64,000 nt of DNA from a bacterium (GTDB taxonomy: Bacteria; Methylomirabilota; Methylomirabilia; Methylomirabilales; 2-02-FULL-66-22), in the NCBI GenBank assembly GCA_029580855.1, contig JAKPQH010000174.1, positions 1 to 64,000 of the forward strand, read 5' to 3'. Made by a program: the position numbers and the translations under genes. This document shows, piece after piece, positions 18,217 through 27,663 of the stretch. Position 1 is the first letter of the stretch. Every line of letters begins with the position of its first letter. The notes under the pieces were generated by a model, which saw nothing but the letters and a program-made list of their open reading frames with translations, did not search any database and had not been told where the DNA came from.

Positions 18217-21200
18217 TCAGCAGTCCATGACCACGGGGTCGGCTTTGGTGCGTTTTGGGCGCGTCAGCCGCGGCACCCGTCTCGCCGGCACCGCGTCCAC
18301 GCCCGGCCACGGCATGAACGGGGTTTGCCAAACGCGCAGCGCACCACCCGACAACCCCGCGGCGCCGCTGGGGCTCCACAAAACCGGATGGGCCCCGGGC
18401 TCGCGCGGGTCTTCCCCCGCACGCGCCATCGCAAGACCGGTCTGCGCCGTGGCGGAAACGGAGGACCGGGTGCTCTTCCGATCGTGCCGGCTCTCGACAA
18501 GCAACGGTGGCGGCGAGACGCTGTCCGGCGCCACGCCCGACCTCGCCTCCCGATCCTGAATGCGGCTTTGCATCTCCGGGGCCAGTAGCCGCAACACGGC
18601 CACGGGCAGCGCGCTCGTAAAATGGAACCGGCCGGCCTCTTGTCCTGTGATGGAAGCGGTGATAACGCCGAAGTAGCGGTCCGCGACGTAAAACACGAAG
18701 GCGGCGGTCCGGCTCACCGGTTGCGCCGAGGTCACGCCGCCTCCCCGGCCAAACGTCTTGCGGCGGTTGTCGCCGGAGCCGGTCTTCCCCCCGACTTCGA
18801 TGGGCGCGCCCGCCGCGTCCACGAAGGTCCCCGCGAGGCGCCGCGCGGTCCCACGAATCACTACACCCGCCAGCACCGGCCGGAGCGCCCTGGCCACGAC
18901 CGCGGGCATCACACGCACGGCCGGTTCCGGCGCGTGCTCAACAACCGTCTCGTAGGGCGTCCCCGCGCCGAATCGGATCTCCTGCACCGTGACCGTGGGC
19001 AGGCGTACGCCGTCGTTCACAATGATCCCCATAAGCTCCGTCAGCGCATCCGGTCGGTCGGAGGAGCTGCCGATGGCGGTGGCGAGCGACGGGACCAGAG
19101 CGTCGAACGGAAACCCGAGTCGCCGCCACGATGGGGTCATCCGGGCAAAAGCATCCCGCTCGAACCGGATCCGCAGACGCAGGTCCTGCGCGCGGCGGTT
19201 TGTCGTCCGAAACAGCCAGGCGGAGGCGACGCGGACGGGCTCCGAGCTCTTCGCGCGCAGGGCGGTCCACGAGAGATCTGGCGCGCGTGCCATCTCTCCG
19301 GCGCACCACACCTCCAGCGGGTGGCGGCCCAGGAGAAAGCCGAAGTCCGCCAGGCCGAGCTGCGGGTTCCCGAAGGCTCGCGCCAGCGCGTGGACCTGTT
19401 GGGCAGGCAACGAACCCACGCGGGGCTCGAGCCATCGGCCCAACTCCGCCTCTCCTTCGCCGGGGTGCCACGCAAAGAATAGGATGGCGGCCCGGCGTGG
19501 ATCCTGCGCGCGCCGTCCCAGGAGACGCGCCTCCACCCCGCGGCTCGAAAGGCCGTGGTAGTCGCGATACGCGCCGGCGAGAACACCCAGCGCTTCGGAC
19601 TCCGCGATCTCCTCCAAAAGGCGGCGGCGGACCGGATGATCGGGCTCGGCCAGCACCGCGCGGGCATCGTATGGCAGGCGCGCCTCGTGATACCGAACGA
19701 TGTCCCGCATCAGGCGGATATAGACCAGGTTCACCGACAGGATCAACCCATCGCGGACCGAATAGACGCGCCGGTCCTCGTCCCGCTCGAAATTGGCAAA
19801 GGTGTGCGCGCCGCCGCCGGTGAAGAACACTTCATGCGGACTGGCCGAGTACGTCCGATCGAGCGCCTGCTGCAGGAATGTCACCAAGCCCAGCCCGCTC
19901 TGACGGGCGAGGGTCTCGGCTGTCCACCGCGTCAGCGGGTCCTGCGCGCCGGAGGCGCGCCGGACGAGCGCCGCGGCGTCGAGGGGCGCCAGCTCCTCGT
20001 AGAGGTCGGCGACGATCTCGAGGTAGTGGGCCAGTGTGCGCAGCTTGGCGGTGCTCCCCAGCTCCATCTTCATCCCGCTATTGATGTCGAACGGCTTGTC
20101 GAGCGTATCCGTATGCACCCGGACGACGTTGCCCTGGGTCGTTCTCTCCAACAGCAGAAAGCTGTACACCACGTCCCGTGGGTCACCCCCGCCCAACAGG
20201 TGGGTACCAATCAACCCCCGGGCGGCCAGGAAACCCGGATCCCGGAAACGCTCCAAGAGTTGCGTCACACGCCGCTGCAGCTCCAGATCCAACAGACTGT
20301 CCACCTCCACGTGCAGGCGATCGAGGGCGTACAGGTTCGGCTCCTCGAGCCGCTGCCCCAGCCACGCCCGCAGATGGTTCATGGCCTTCCGCTCGATGAT
20401 GGGCCGGTCGGGCGGCCCCGTCTGCTGTTGCCGGAAGCCGGCCGGCGCCGCGCTGACCTGGCGCGCGAACTCCGGGTCGATCAGACCCGCCCGCTGGACG
20501 AGCGTCGTATAGGCCCGTACACGCCGTTCCAGCGCCGCGCGGTTCTGCACGAGATAGTACGTCGGCGCGCGAACCGCGCACAGCAAGGTGAGGACTTGTT
20601 TGTAGGCCTCGACCGTGCCCGGGTCATGCGACGGAGAAGTCAGCGCCTGGAGTACTTCTGCGGGGCGCGCGCCGAACCACGCCATCAGCCCATCGCCCAG
20701 ACCGTTGACCTCGCCCCAGCCGGGCGCTGCCGCCAGCGGCATGGAGTTCAGGTAGTGGAGTAGGATCTCGCGCCGCTCGGCCCGCGTGTCGGCCCCGTCC
20801 TGGTAGGCCTTGAGGCTGGCGGATATCATCTGCCGGAGCTTTTCGACGGGCGAACCCGTCCGACCGCTTTGCGAGTGCTGAAACTTCTCCACCTGCGTCG
20901 CCAGCGTGCTGCCACCCTCGGCCGGCAGGGGCAACCCCAGCTTGCGTCCCGCGTACGACGCCCCGGCCTTCGCGAGGCGGGGCCAGTCAACCACCGGGTT
21001 CTCCCGCGGATCCCACGGTTCGCTGAGGCGGCGATTTTCGATGAAGAGCAGGGTTCGCGCCAGCAAGGACGGCACCTCGTCCAAATCGCGGAAGGTGTCG
21101 TGGCCGACGCCGCCGTCGTAGAGCACCGCGCCGGTCGCGTCGCGGATCAAGAGGCCTGGGCGCGCCGGCTCTCGGTACGGTGGAAGGATACCCCAGCGTG

Positions 21201-21702
21201 CCAATCTGCCTGCCGGATCGGAGAACCGGACCTGAGCGGCAACCCGATACCCGTGGTGCACCAGCCGACGCACAAACTCGGGAATCCGTGTGTAGCCGAG
21301 CCGCTGGTCAAACGGCCCACCCTTGGGGAAGGCGATCTGCGGGCTCGGACCTCGTCCGACGTGATAGGTCAGGCGTGCCGCCCAGCGCGAGAAGAGCCAA
21401 GATTGAAGCGCGGAGGTGTGCACCTCGTAGGCGACCCCGCATACGACCAGCGCCGCGCCGAGCACGACCGCGAACCACGTCCTGTGCCGCGTGGTTCGAC
21501 CGTGCAGGTTACCCTCCCGGACAGGGGAGCGCCCAAGGGTCGCCGAGGGGGCGCACCTCGGCCAGGTCGCCGCATCCGGCGACGGTCCGAAATGCAAAAA
21601 CCCGACCCACGCGTCCACGCAATGCCGGGCACCGCGTTTTAGCGCGCGTGCCAGCGATCCATGAAAGATCATGGCGCAGTCCAATGGGGTTGTGGGTAAC
21701 AT
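18217..21702 (-). CDS. Large GT51 transglycosylase/penicillin-binding-like protein
   Basis: About 1161 aa, far longer than PBP1A/1B/1C. A transmembrane anchor around 76-95 precedes a GT51-like domain with GGSTLATQVEKF (about 262). The usual EDxxFxxHxG catalytic motif is replaced by an ENRRL segment (about 218). A transpeptidase-like domain has SxxK-like STAK (about 548), SVN (about 654) and KTG (about 970) motifs separated by long insertions. It probably belongs to a distinct subfamily of oversized transglycosylases. The start is uncertain: ATG 21702 and 21672 both lack a good ribosome site. The stop converges on xerD with a 16-base gap. Confidence 0.8.
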   Translation of the reverse strand: MLPTTPLDCAMIFHGSLARALKRGARHCVDAWVGFLHFGPSPDAATWPRCAPSATLGRSPVREGNLHGRTTRHRTWFAVVLGAALVVCGVAYEVHTSALQSWLFSRWAARLTYHVGRGPSPQIAFPKGGPFDQRLGYTRIPEFVRRLVHHGYRVAAQVRFSDPAGRLARWGILPPYREPARPGLLIRDATGAVLYDGGVGHDTFRDLDEVPSLLARTLLFIENRRLSEPWDPRENPVVDWPRLAKAGASYAGRKLGLPLPAEGGSTLATQVEKFQHSQSGRTGSPVEKLRQMISASLKAYQDGADTRAERREILLHYLNSMPLAAAPGWGEVNGLGDGLMAWFGARPAEVLQALTSPSHDPGTVEAYKQVLTLLCAVRAPTYYLVQNRAALERRVRAYTTLVQRAGLIDPEFARQVSAAPAGFRQQQTGPPDRPIIERKAMNHLRAWLGQRLEEPNLYALDRLHVEVDSLLDLELQRRVTQLLERFRDPGFLAARGLIGTHLLGGGDPRDVVYSFLLLERTTQGNVVRVHTDTLDKPFDINSGMKMELGSTAKLRTLAHYLEIVADLYEELAPLDAAALVRRASGAQDPLTRWTAETLARQSGLGLVTFLQQALDRTYSASPHEVFFTGGGAHTFANFERDEDRRVYSVRDGLILSVNLVYIRLMRDIVRYHEARLPYDARAVLAEPDHPVRRRLLEEIAESEALGVLAGAYRDYHGLSSRGVEARLLGRRAQDPRRAAILFFAWHPGEGEAELGRWLEPRVGSLPAQQVHALARAFGNPQLGLADFGFLLGRHPLEVWCAGEMARAPDLSWTALRAKSSEPVRVASAWLFRTTNRRAQDLRLRIRFERDAFARMTPSWRRLGFPFDALVPSLATAIGSSSDRPDALTELMGIIVNDGVRLPTVTVQEIRFGAGTPYETVVEHAPEPAVRVMPAVVARALRPVLAGVVIRGTARRLAGTFVDAAGAPIEVGGKTGSGDNRRKTFGRGGGVTSAQPVSRTAAFVFYVADRYFGVITASITGQEAGRFHFTSALPVAVLRLLAPEMQSRIQDREARSGVAPDSVSPPPLLVESRHDRKSTRSSVSATAQTGLAMARAGEDPREPGAHPVLWSPSGAAGLSGGALRVWQTPFMPWPGVDAVPARRVPRLTRPKRTKADPVVMDC

Positions 21703-22191
21703 AGCCCGCTAGGGCGCCGGAGGCAAACGGAGGGGGCATCGTGGGGTTGCCCCCGCGGGCGGTGTGCTCCCCCAGGATGTCTGAGACCGGTCCGGTGGCG
21801 TTGGCCTTGGGCGAGGAAGCGTCCAGACGGCAGGATCATCACGCACGGTTTTCCCGGTGGGGGTGGCCACGGTTCGGCCTCGGGTGGAAACATCCGTACG
21901 GAGTGCGGGCGGCTCCGCACCACGGTAACGACGGTCCCCCCCGTCCGGCGCAGGCGTCCGTCGGCGCGCGGTCATCGGCGAGAGAACGCGTCACGCTTCT
22001 GTTGCGAGCGAGGGGCGTGCGGACACCCGTTTTCCCTTGACTCGCGCGGCGCGGGTCGGGCAGGCTTGTGTGTTTGTTTGGCACGACGAGGAGTAGACGC
22101 AACTCGGAAGCATCCCGATCGTTCATGCCGTAGCGGCGATCGACCCGCACCTTTCGTTCGGGGCCGGTGAGGCCCGAGGAAGGGAGCTCCG
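21703..22191. other. 489-base region without a recognised gene
   Basis: It separates divergent genes and should hold both promoters. No strong sigma-70 pair was found on the minus side. On the plus side TTGACT occurs at about 22037 without a good -10. Short open frames here match nothing recognisable. Confidence 0.5.
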
Positions 22192-23811
22192 GTGAGCAGG
22201 CGCACAGGCCCCGTTTCCGGTACGAACCCGACCGTCCCGCGCGACGAAGGGGACGCCGCCCGCGGTCGCCGCTCGGCGTGGCGGATCGCGGTCGTCGTGT
22301 GCATCGGCGTTCTCGCGGGCATCAACGTCTACCGGGCCGCGACGCAGTCCATCACCCACGACGAAGCGGTCACCTATCAGCGGTACGCGAGCGGGCCCCT
22401 GTACCAGCTCGTCTCTAGCTCGGACGCCAACAATCACGTGCTCCATTCCCTGCTGTGTCGCCTTGCGGTGGGCGTGCTGGGCCCCGTGGAGATCGCCGTG
22501 CGCGCCGCCAGTCTGGTCGGGGGAATCCTGTTCCTGGCGATGATCGCCCGGGTCGGATGGCGTGTGTGGGGAGCCTCCGCGACACCGGTCCTGGCGGTTC
22601 TCGTCCTGGGGCTCAATCCGTTTGTGATGGACTATCTTTCGATCGCCCGCGGCTACTCGCTCGCGCTGGGTCTGTGGGTGGCGGCGCTCGATCAGCTCTT
22701 GGCTCTCGTGCTTGGCGCTCCCCGCCCGCGGGTCGGGCCGACCATGGCGCATTGGGATGCCGCCGTCCGGCGGGCATCGCGGCTGTTGGCCCTGGCGCTG
22801 CTGGCAAATCTGACCTTCCTCCCGACGGCGCTGGGCCTGGCCGTGTGCTGGGCCGCCTGGGCCCGGCAGGCGCGCCGGCAGGCGCTCGGCGAAGGACCGC
22901 GAGAGTTTCGCCGCTGGGTGTGGCGATGCCTGGTCCGACCCGGCGCGATGGTCTTCGCCAGCCTGGCCATCGCTTTCGTCAAGCTGCGCCCCCGCCAGTT
23001 TTACTACGGGGCCGGCACCGTCGCCGAGAGCCTGCGCGGTCTGGTGTATCCGTCGTTTGCGCACCATCCGCAAACCTGGCCCTGGAACAATCAGGCGCCC
23101 TGGTTCACGACCCTCCTGGACGCCATCGCGCTGGCGGTGGTGCCGGCGCTGGGCCTGGGGCTGATCGCCCTGTGGGCGCTCGCGGCCCGCGGACTCCGGC
23201 GAGGGGGGCCGGAGGACGACGGCGCTGCGCCGTCGTTTTGGCTCTTCTATCTGTCGGCCGGCGCGCTTTGTCTGGCCCTGGTGCAGGTCGCGGCCCTGCA
23301 CGCGCTCGGCGTGAAGCTGCCCCTGGAGCGGACCGGCCTGTTCTTCCTGCCACCGTTTTTCCTGGCGCTGCTGGCGTTGGGGCCGGCGTTCCCGGCCATG
23401 CGGCCCGTGCGCCCGATCGTCACCGCGGGGATGCTCCTCCTGTGCATCGTTTGGGGGGTCCAGCTCCAAACCGATCACTATCGAGCTTGGGTCTACGACA
23501 GCGACTCGCGCTCTGTGTTCCGGCAGATCGTCACCCAGCACCAGCTGGAGCCGAAGCTGCGCCTGCGAGTCGGCGCCACCTGGCTCCTGGCGCCGGCGCT
23601 CAACTTCTATCGCGACGCGTTCAACGCCGATTTCGTGCAGCGCATTGCGCGGCAGGACCGCTACCCCGCGGACACCGACCTTTACGTCATCGCTGCGCCC
23701 CGGTACGGTGGCGTGCCGCCGGACGAACCGGTGGTCGAGGTCTATCGCGGTCCCCGCAGCGGCACCGTTGTAGCGCTCCCGGCGAGGCGCGCTCCCGCCT
23801 CCCGCCCTTGA
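22192..23811 (+). CDS. GT-C fold membrane glycosyltransferase-like protein
   Basis: 539 aa with roughly ten hydrophobic segments. The first periplasmic loop has the Asp-Glu pair (SITHDEAVTYQRY) used by ArnT/PMT-like lipid-phosphosugar transferases. It is followed by DANNHVLHSLLCRL, similar to the NNHPP-like loop of that superfamily. A soluble C-terminal segment follows the last helix. Likely transfers sugar from a polyprenyl carrier at the outer face of the inner membrane; acceptor and donor are unknown. GTG 22192 has a GGAAGGGAG site. No other polysaccharide gene is adjacent. Confidence 0.75.
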   Translation: MSRRTGPVSGTNPTVPRDEGDAARGRRSAWRIAVVVCIGVLAGINVYRAATQSITHDEAVTYQRYASGPLYQLVSSSDANNHVLHSLLCRLAVGVLGPVEIAVRAASLVGGILFLAMIARVGWRVWGASATPVLAVLVLGLNPFVMDYLSIARGYSLALGLWVAALDQLLALVLGAPRPRVGPTMAHWDAAVRRASRLLALALLANLTFLPTALGLAVCWAAWARQARRQALGEGPREFRRWVWRCLVRPGAMVFASLAIAFVKLRPRQFYYGAGTVAESLRGLVYPSFAHHPQTWPWNNQAPWFTTLLDAIALAVVPALGLGLIALWALAARGLRRGGPEDDGAAPSFWLFYLSAGALCLALVQVAALHALGVKLPLERTGLFFLPPFFLALLALGPAFPAMRPVRPIVTAGMLLLCIVWGVQLQTDHYRAWVYDSDSRSVFRQIVTQHQLEPKLRLRVGATWLLAPALNFYRDAFNADFVQRIARQDRYPADTDLYVIAAPRYGGVPPDEPVVEVYRGPRSGTVVALPARRAPASRP

Positions 23812-24387
23812 GCCGCACGAGGAGACCTGTCCCGGACCGACTCGATCTGCAAATGGGGTCCAAGCCGCCGCGGCGACCGTCGGGTCCCGCGGGCTCCCCG
23901 CTCGCTCCCGGGTCTGACCCGTACCCCCCATGCGAAACGTTCCCGCGGGCTCTACGTCGGATGGTCGGAGGAGTTCACAGGCAGCGCGAAGAAACGACAG
24001 CACCCCCCGGCGGCACCCTGACGCGTGAACGTCCATCGTCGAACCAGAGCTATCCCCGGCGGTCCGCCCCCTCAGTTTGAAAACGACACCGCTACAACCG
24101 GGAGTGTGGCGATGATGCGTGGCATAAGCGTCGAAAGGTAAACCGACCCTTATAGGCATTTCTGGAATCGCAAGTCACTGGATTGGACCGTGATCGCTTT
24201 TCTGTGGGCGGATGGTTTCCACCGCAGAGCTACCGGGCCATGCAGAAGCGGCGGGCAGGGCCGCGTCTCGCTCCCGCGGACCTGCACCTCGATGAATTCC
24301 TACCTAACCCCGGCGGTCGTCGCGCTCTGCAACAACGTCGACGACGGCATGATCCGCAGCATGGTGCTCATTCTGCTATTTCCGTAA
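23812..24387. other. 576-base region without an intact gene
   Basis: Follows the glycosyltransferase and precedes a broken URO-D-like gene. No repeat copy, promoter pair or intact frame was recognised. The part next to 24388 may contain decayed N-terminal coding sequence of the URO-D-like gene, but I could not align it by eye. Confidence 0.45.
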
Positions 24388-25187
24388 TTGGAGGCCATGC
24401 GTGGCTGCCGCGTTCAAGTCGGTAACGAATCTGTTCGAGTGGAAGAAGACGGATTCGAGCACACCGCGCCCGACCACGTGAATCTTCCCGACAAGAACCC
24501 GAGGGACAGGAGATACCTCAAATTCGTCCCGAGCCTGAAGGGGTTTTTCGGAAAGCGGACCCCCGTGGCCCAACCCATCCTGCAGGGTCTCTCCGAAATG
24601 ATCGCCACGATGCATGGCTCATCCGATATGAGCTTCGACTTCTACGATCATCCGGACGAATTTCGGCAGCGTGTCGAACACTGCACCGACTTGTCGATGC
24701 ATCGCGTGAATGCTCAGCACGCCGCCACCGGCCCCTTCGCCGGTGGCTACATCGTCGAACAGTTGGGGAACTGGATACCGGATCGACGGCCCTGGCTCCA
24801 AGAAGCCGTCTCGACTCTGTTCTGCTCCCGATTCTGCACGACCCTCCTGCAGCCGTGGAGTTGGCGTATGGCCGAAGCATTCCCATACGCCGCGATCCAC
24901 CTCCACCCGTCGTCGTTGCTTCTGCTCGATCGGATTTTCGATGTGAAGCCCCTTGGCTGTGTCCAGCTCAGCAAGGGAGCGGGAACACGCCGATTGCCCA
25001 GATGGTGCCGTACTTCCAGATGGCCAAGGCACAAAACCACAGGTTGATGGTCCGCGGCAAGCTCGAGGTCGACGACTTTGCACTTTTCCGACGCGGCCTG
25101 TCTCCAAACGGACTTTGTCCGGAGAACATCATGAAGAGACCACAAGATATCTGGGGTTTGCAGGGATTTTTCCAGCCGTGGAGGTAA
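24388..25187 (+). pseudogene. Frameshifted uroporphyrinogen-decarboxylase-like (URO-D family) gene
   Basis: The plus strand encodes a URO-D-like C-terminal two-thirds in two frames. Frame 1 gives FGKRTPVAQPILQGLSEMIA, DFYDHPDEFRQRV, MAEAFPYAAIHLHPSSLLLL and IFDVKPLGCVQLSKG. After a one-base loss near 24980 the next frame carries GNTPIAQMVPYFQMAKAQN, MVRGKLEVDDFALFRR and ends at a stop at 25187. The N-terminal ~100 residues expected for the family are missing or too degraded to see. Relatives are corrinoid methyltransferase or decarboxylase-like enzymes; the parent activity is unknown. Confidence 0.65.
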
Positions 25188-25207
25188 GCGATCGACTGGA
25201 GGTTCGG

Positions 25208-26200
25208 TCAGGCCGCCGGGTCTCGCCACAGCCGCCGGGCCGCATGAAATATCGCGGCGGCGTCCGGAGCAGCCTTCGGCTCGAGAGCTGGAGAAAACGG
25301 AATCGGTGCATCCTGACCGGCAACCCGGAGCACGGGCCCGTCTAGGGCATCGAAGCAGTGCTCCTGGATCCGGCTCACCACCTCGGCGCCGAACCCTGCG
25401 GTCCGCCATGCCTCCTGAACCACGATCGCTCGACCGGTCTTTTGCACCGATTGCACGACGGTATCGTCGTCCAGCGGGCAGAGGCTCCGGAGATCCACAA
25501 CCTCAGCCTCGATCCCCTCTTCCGCTAAACGCTCGGCCGCCTTGAGTGCTTCCAGAACCATCCGCGACCAGGCGATGAGGGTCACGTCCTTTCCGAGCCG
25601 CTTGACCGCTGCCCGACCGAGGGGGATCACATCCAAATCGTCTGGGACCGGTCCGACCGTGCGATAGAGGAGCTTGTGCTCACAGAAGATAAGAGGGTTC
25701 TCGTCGCGAATGGCCGCTTTGAGCAGTCCTTTGGCCTCGGCAGGCGTCGAGGGGGCAACCACCTTCAGACCCGGAATATGCCCGAACCAAGCCTCCAGGC
25801 TCTTGGAGTGCTGCGGTCCCGCGTAGCTTCCCGATCCGCCCTGCGTCCGGATCACCAGGGGCACGTTGACCGTCCCTCCGCTGACGAAATACAACAGCGA
25901 GGCCTGGTTCACGATCTGATCCAGCGCAATGGGGATGAAGTCCGCGTACATGATCTCCACCACCGGCCTAAGGCCCTGGATGGCAGCACCCACGCCGGCC
26001 CCGACGATCGCCGCTTCCGAGATGGGCGTATCACGGACACGGTCGGGACCAAAGCGCTCCAGCAGGCCCTGGCTGACCTTGTACACGCCCCCGTACGTAG
26101 CCACGTCCTCTCCAAGAAGGATGACTCGGGAATCCGCCGCCATTTCCTCGGCCAGGGCTTCCTTGAGCGCTGTGGTAAACGATATCTGTCTTGTAGCCAT
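25208..26200 (-). CDS. TPP-dependent 2-oxo acid/acetoin dehydrogenase E1, beta subunit
   Basis: 330 aa. Belongs to the PdhB/AcoB/BkdB family: FTTALKEALAEEM, VILLGEDVATYGGVYKV, RVRDTPISEAAIVGAGVGAA and VNVPLVIRTQGGSGSYAGPQHS are conserved landmarks. It binds TPP at the interface with the alpha subunit encoded upstream (4 bases away). The substrate cannot be told by eye (pyruvate, acetoin or branched 2-oxo acid). No E2 or E3 gene follows; this is the last gene of the unit. ATG 26200 has GGAG upstream. Confidence 0.92.
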   Translation of the reverse strand: MATRQISFTTALKEALAEEMAADSRVILLGEDVATYGGVYKVSQGLLERFGPDRVRDTPISEAAIVGAGVGAAIQGLRPVVEIMYADFIPIALDQIVNQASLLYFVSGGTVNVPLVIRTQGGSGSYAGPQHSKSLEAWFGHIPGLKVVAPSTPAEAKGLLKAAIRDENPLIFCEHKLLYRTVGPVPDDLDVIPLGRAAVKRLGKDVTLIAWSRMVLEALKAAERLAEEGIEAEVVDLRSLCPLDDDTVVQSVQKTGRAIVVQEAWRTAGFGAEVVSRIQEHCFDALDGPVLRVAGQDAPIPFSPALEPKAAPDAAAIFHAARRLWRDPAA

Positions 26201-26204
26201 CCGC

Positions 26205-27164
26205 TCACTCCTTGAAGACGGCGGCCGGGAGAACCACGTCGGCCGGATTGGCTGCCGCTTGAGCATAGGCAACAGCCTCGTTCACATCGCGATGGGCTTG
26301 GCGATCCATTGTCTCGATCTCGGCCCGACTCGCCAGACCGGTAGCGATCAGGTAGTCGGCGCCAAGCGTGATCGGATCTCGCGCTCGCCAGGTCGCGAGT
26401 TCGTCCGGGTTCTGGTAACCTCCTCCATCGGAGGTCGAGAAGCCATGCAGGCGATAGGTCTTGGCCTCGATCAGGGTCGGTCCGCCACCTGAGAGTGCCC
26501 GTTCCACCGCCGCGACCACAGCCGGAGCCACGGCTTCCATCCGGTTCCCGTCTACGACCGAACCCGGCAAGTTGTACGCCGGCGCCCGCACCGCCACATC
26601 CTGCACGCTGAGGTGGTCCTTGACGTGGACCGTCAGTCCGTACATGTTGGACTCGCAGCAAAAGACGACGGGCAGCCTCCAAAGTCCGGCCATATTTAGC
26701 GACTCGTGGAAAGCGCCGGTGTTGCTGGCGCCATCGCCGAGAAAGGCCACTACGACGCGCGGCTCCCGCTTGATCTGGAAAGCCAGCGCCTGGCCGACGG
26801 CCACCGGCAGGCCGCCGCCGACAATTCCTGAGCCGGGCAAAACGCCGCTCGCCCGATCGACCACGAGCATGTGGCCCGCCCTCCCCTGGCCATAGCCCTC
26901 CGCCTTTCCCCAGATCTCGCAGCAAAGCCGCTTGAGATCGATGCCCTTACCGAGGTAGTGCGCGTGGCCGCGGTGAGTCGTCGTGATGACATCCTCCGCA
27001 GCTAGGACCGCGCTGGCGGCGACCCCGGCCGCTTCCTGGCCGATACACAAGTGCAGCGGACCGTAGGTCTTCCCCTGTTTGTGCTGGTCGATGATGGCCT
27101 GTTCCAGATAGCGAGTCTGCAGCATCAACCCATAGATGCGCCGATAGTCAATCACTCTGGGCAT
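26205..27164 (-). CDS. TPP-dependent 2-oxo acid/acetoin dehydrogenase E1, alpha subunit
   Basis: 319 aa. The TPP-binding motif GDGASNTGAFHESLNMA and the preceding GIVGGGLPVAVGQALA are diagnostic for PdhA/AcoA. The phosphorylation-loop-like YRLHGFSTSDGGGY is present. It pairs with the beta subunit just downstream. ATG 27164 has GGAGGGGAG. The start lies inside the 3' end of the preceding ATC-hydrolase-like gene (17-base overlap), suggesting coupled translation. Confidence 0.93.
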   Translation of the reverse strand: MPRVIDYRRIYGLMLQTRYLEQAIIDQHKQGKTYGPLHLCIGQEAAGVAASAVLAAEDVITTTHRGHAHYLGKGIDLKRLCCEIWGKAEGYGQGRAGHMLVVDRASGVLPGSGIVGGGLPVAVGQALAFQIKREPRVVVAFLGDGASNTGAFHESLNMAGLWRLPVVFCCESNMYGLTVHVKDHLSVQDVAVRAPAYNLPGSVVDGNRMEAVAPAVVAAVERALSGGGPTLIEAKTYRLHGFSTSDGGGYQNPDELATWRARDPITLGADYLIATGLASRAEIETMDRQAHRDVNEAVAYAQAAANPADVVLPAAVFKE

Positions 27165-27642
27165 TGCTCCCCTCCTGCGCTCGCCAGAAGAACTGACACG
27201 TCGAAGAACCTCGAAGGATGGTGGTTGGTCGATCCAGCCGCAGATCGGGGTTGTACCCCTCCAGCATGGCCTCGTCCACCAAACAGTAGATCGCCCCCAA
27301 CTCCGGCTGCTGCATCTCCTGCCACACCTCCGCAAAAGGGCACCGGGTGACCAGCGCTTCGGCGTTCCAGCCCTTCCCGATGGAGAGCCTCATCTCGAAA
27401 CCGGCATTCACGTGAGCCAGATCGTGATTGGCATAGAAGTTCTCGATGGTCAGCGGAAGGCCCTGGGCCAGGACCCGATCCCGGATTCCGCGGCCGCGCT
27501 GCCGCCCGAAGCTCATGACCCCATCGATGACGGCCTGCCGACCCTCGTCGCCGAAACGCTCAACGGTCGCCCTCGCCATGTGGCCGAAGAGCAGTGCGAA
27601 GACTTTCCCCATCGACTCAAGCGGCGTTTCCATCGTCGTCAC
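27148..27642 (-). CDS. L-2-amino-thiazoline-4-carboxylate hydrolase-like protein
   Basis: 164 aa. Matches the ATC-hydrolase-like family, with the conserved stretches VTRCPFAEVWQEM, IYCLVDEAMLEGYNP and SSTCQFFWR. Characterised members open the thiazoline ring of ATC in L-cysteine production by pseudomonads; most members are uncharacterised. The conserved Cys residues are present. Its place between transporter and E1 genes suggests a ring- or amide-opening step feeding the 2-oxo acid dehydrogenase (inference). Confidence 0.75.
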   Translation of the reverse strand: MTTMETPLESMGKVFALLFGHMARATVERFGDEGRQAVIDGVMSFGRQRGRGIRDRVLAQGLPLTIENFYANHDLAHVNAGFEMRLSIGKGWNAEALVTRCPFAEVWQEMQQPELGAIYCLVDEAMLEGYNPDLRLDRPTTILRGSSTCQFFWRAQEGSNAQSD

Positions 27643-27663
27643 TCCAGCGTCCCGACGGCGATC

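Noticed and set aside
22123-24159. A 678-codon minus-strand open frame across the GT-C gene
   Set aside because: Composition is low-complexity Arg/Gln/Gly with no motif, and the plus strand shows a consistent membrane protein.
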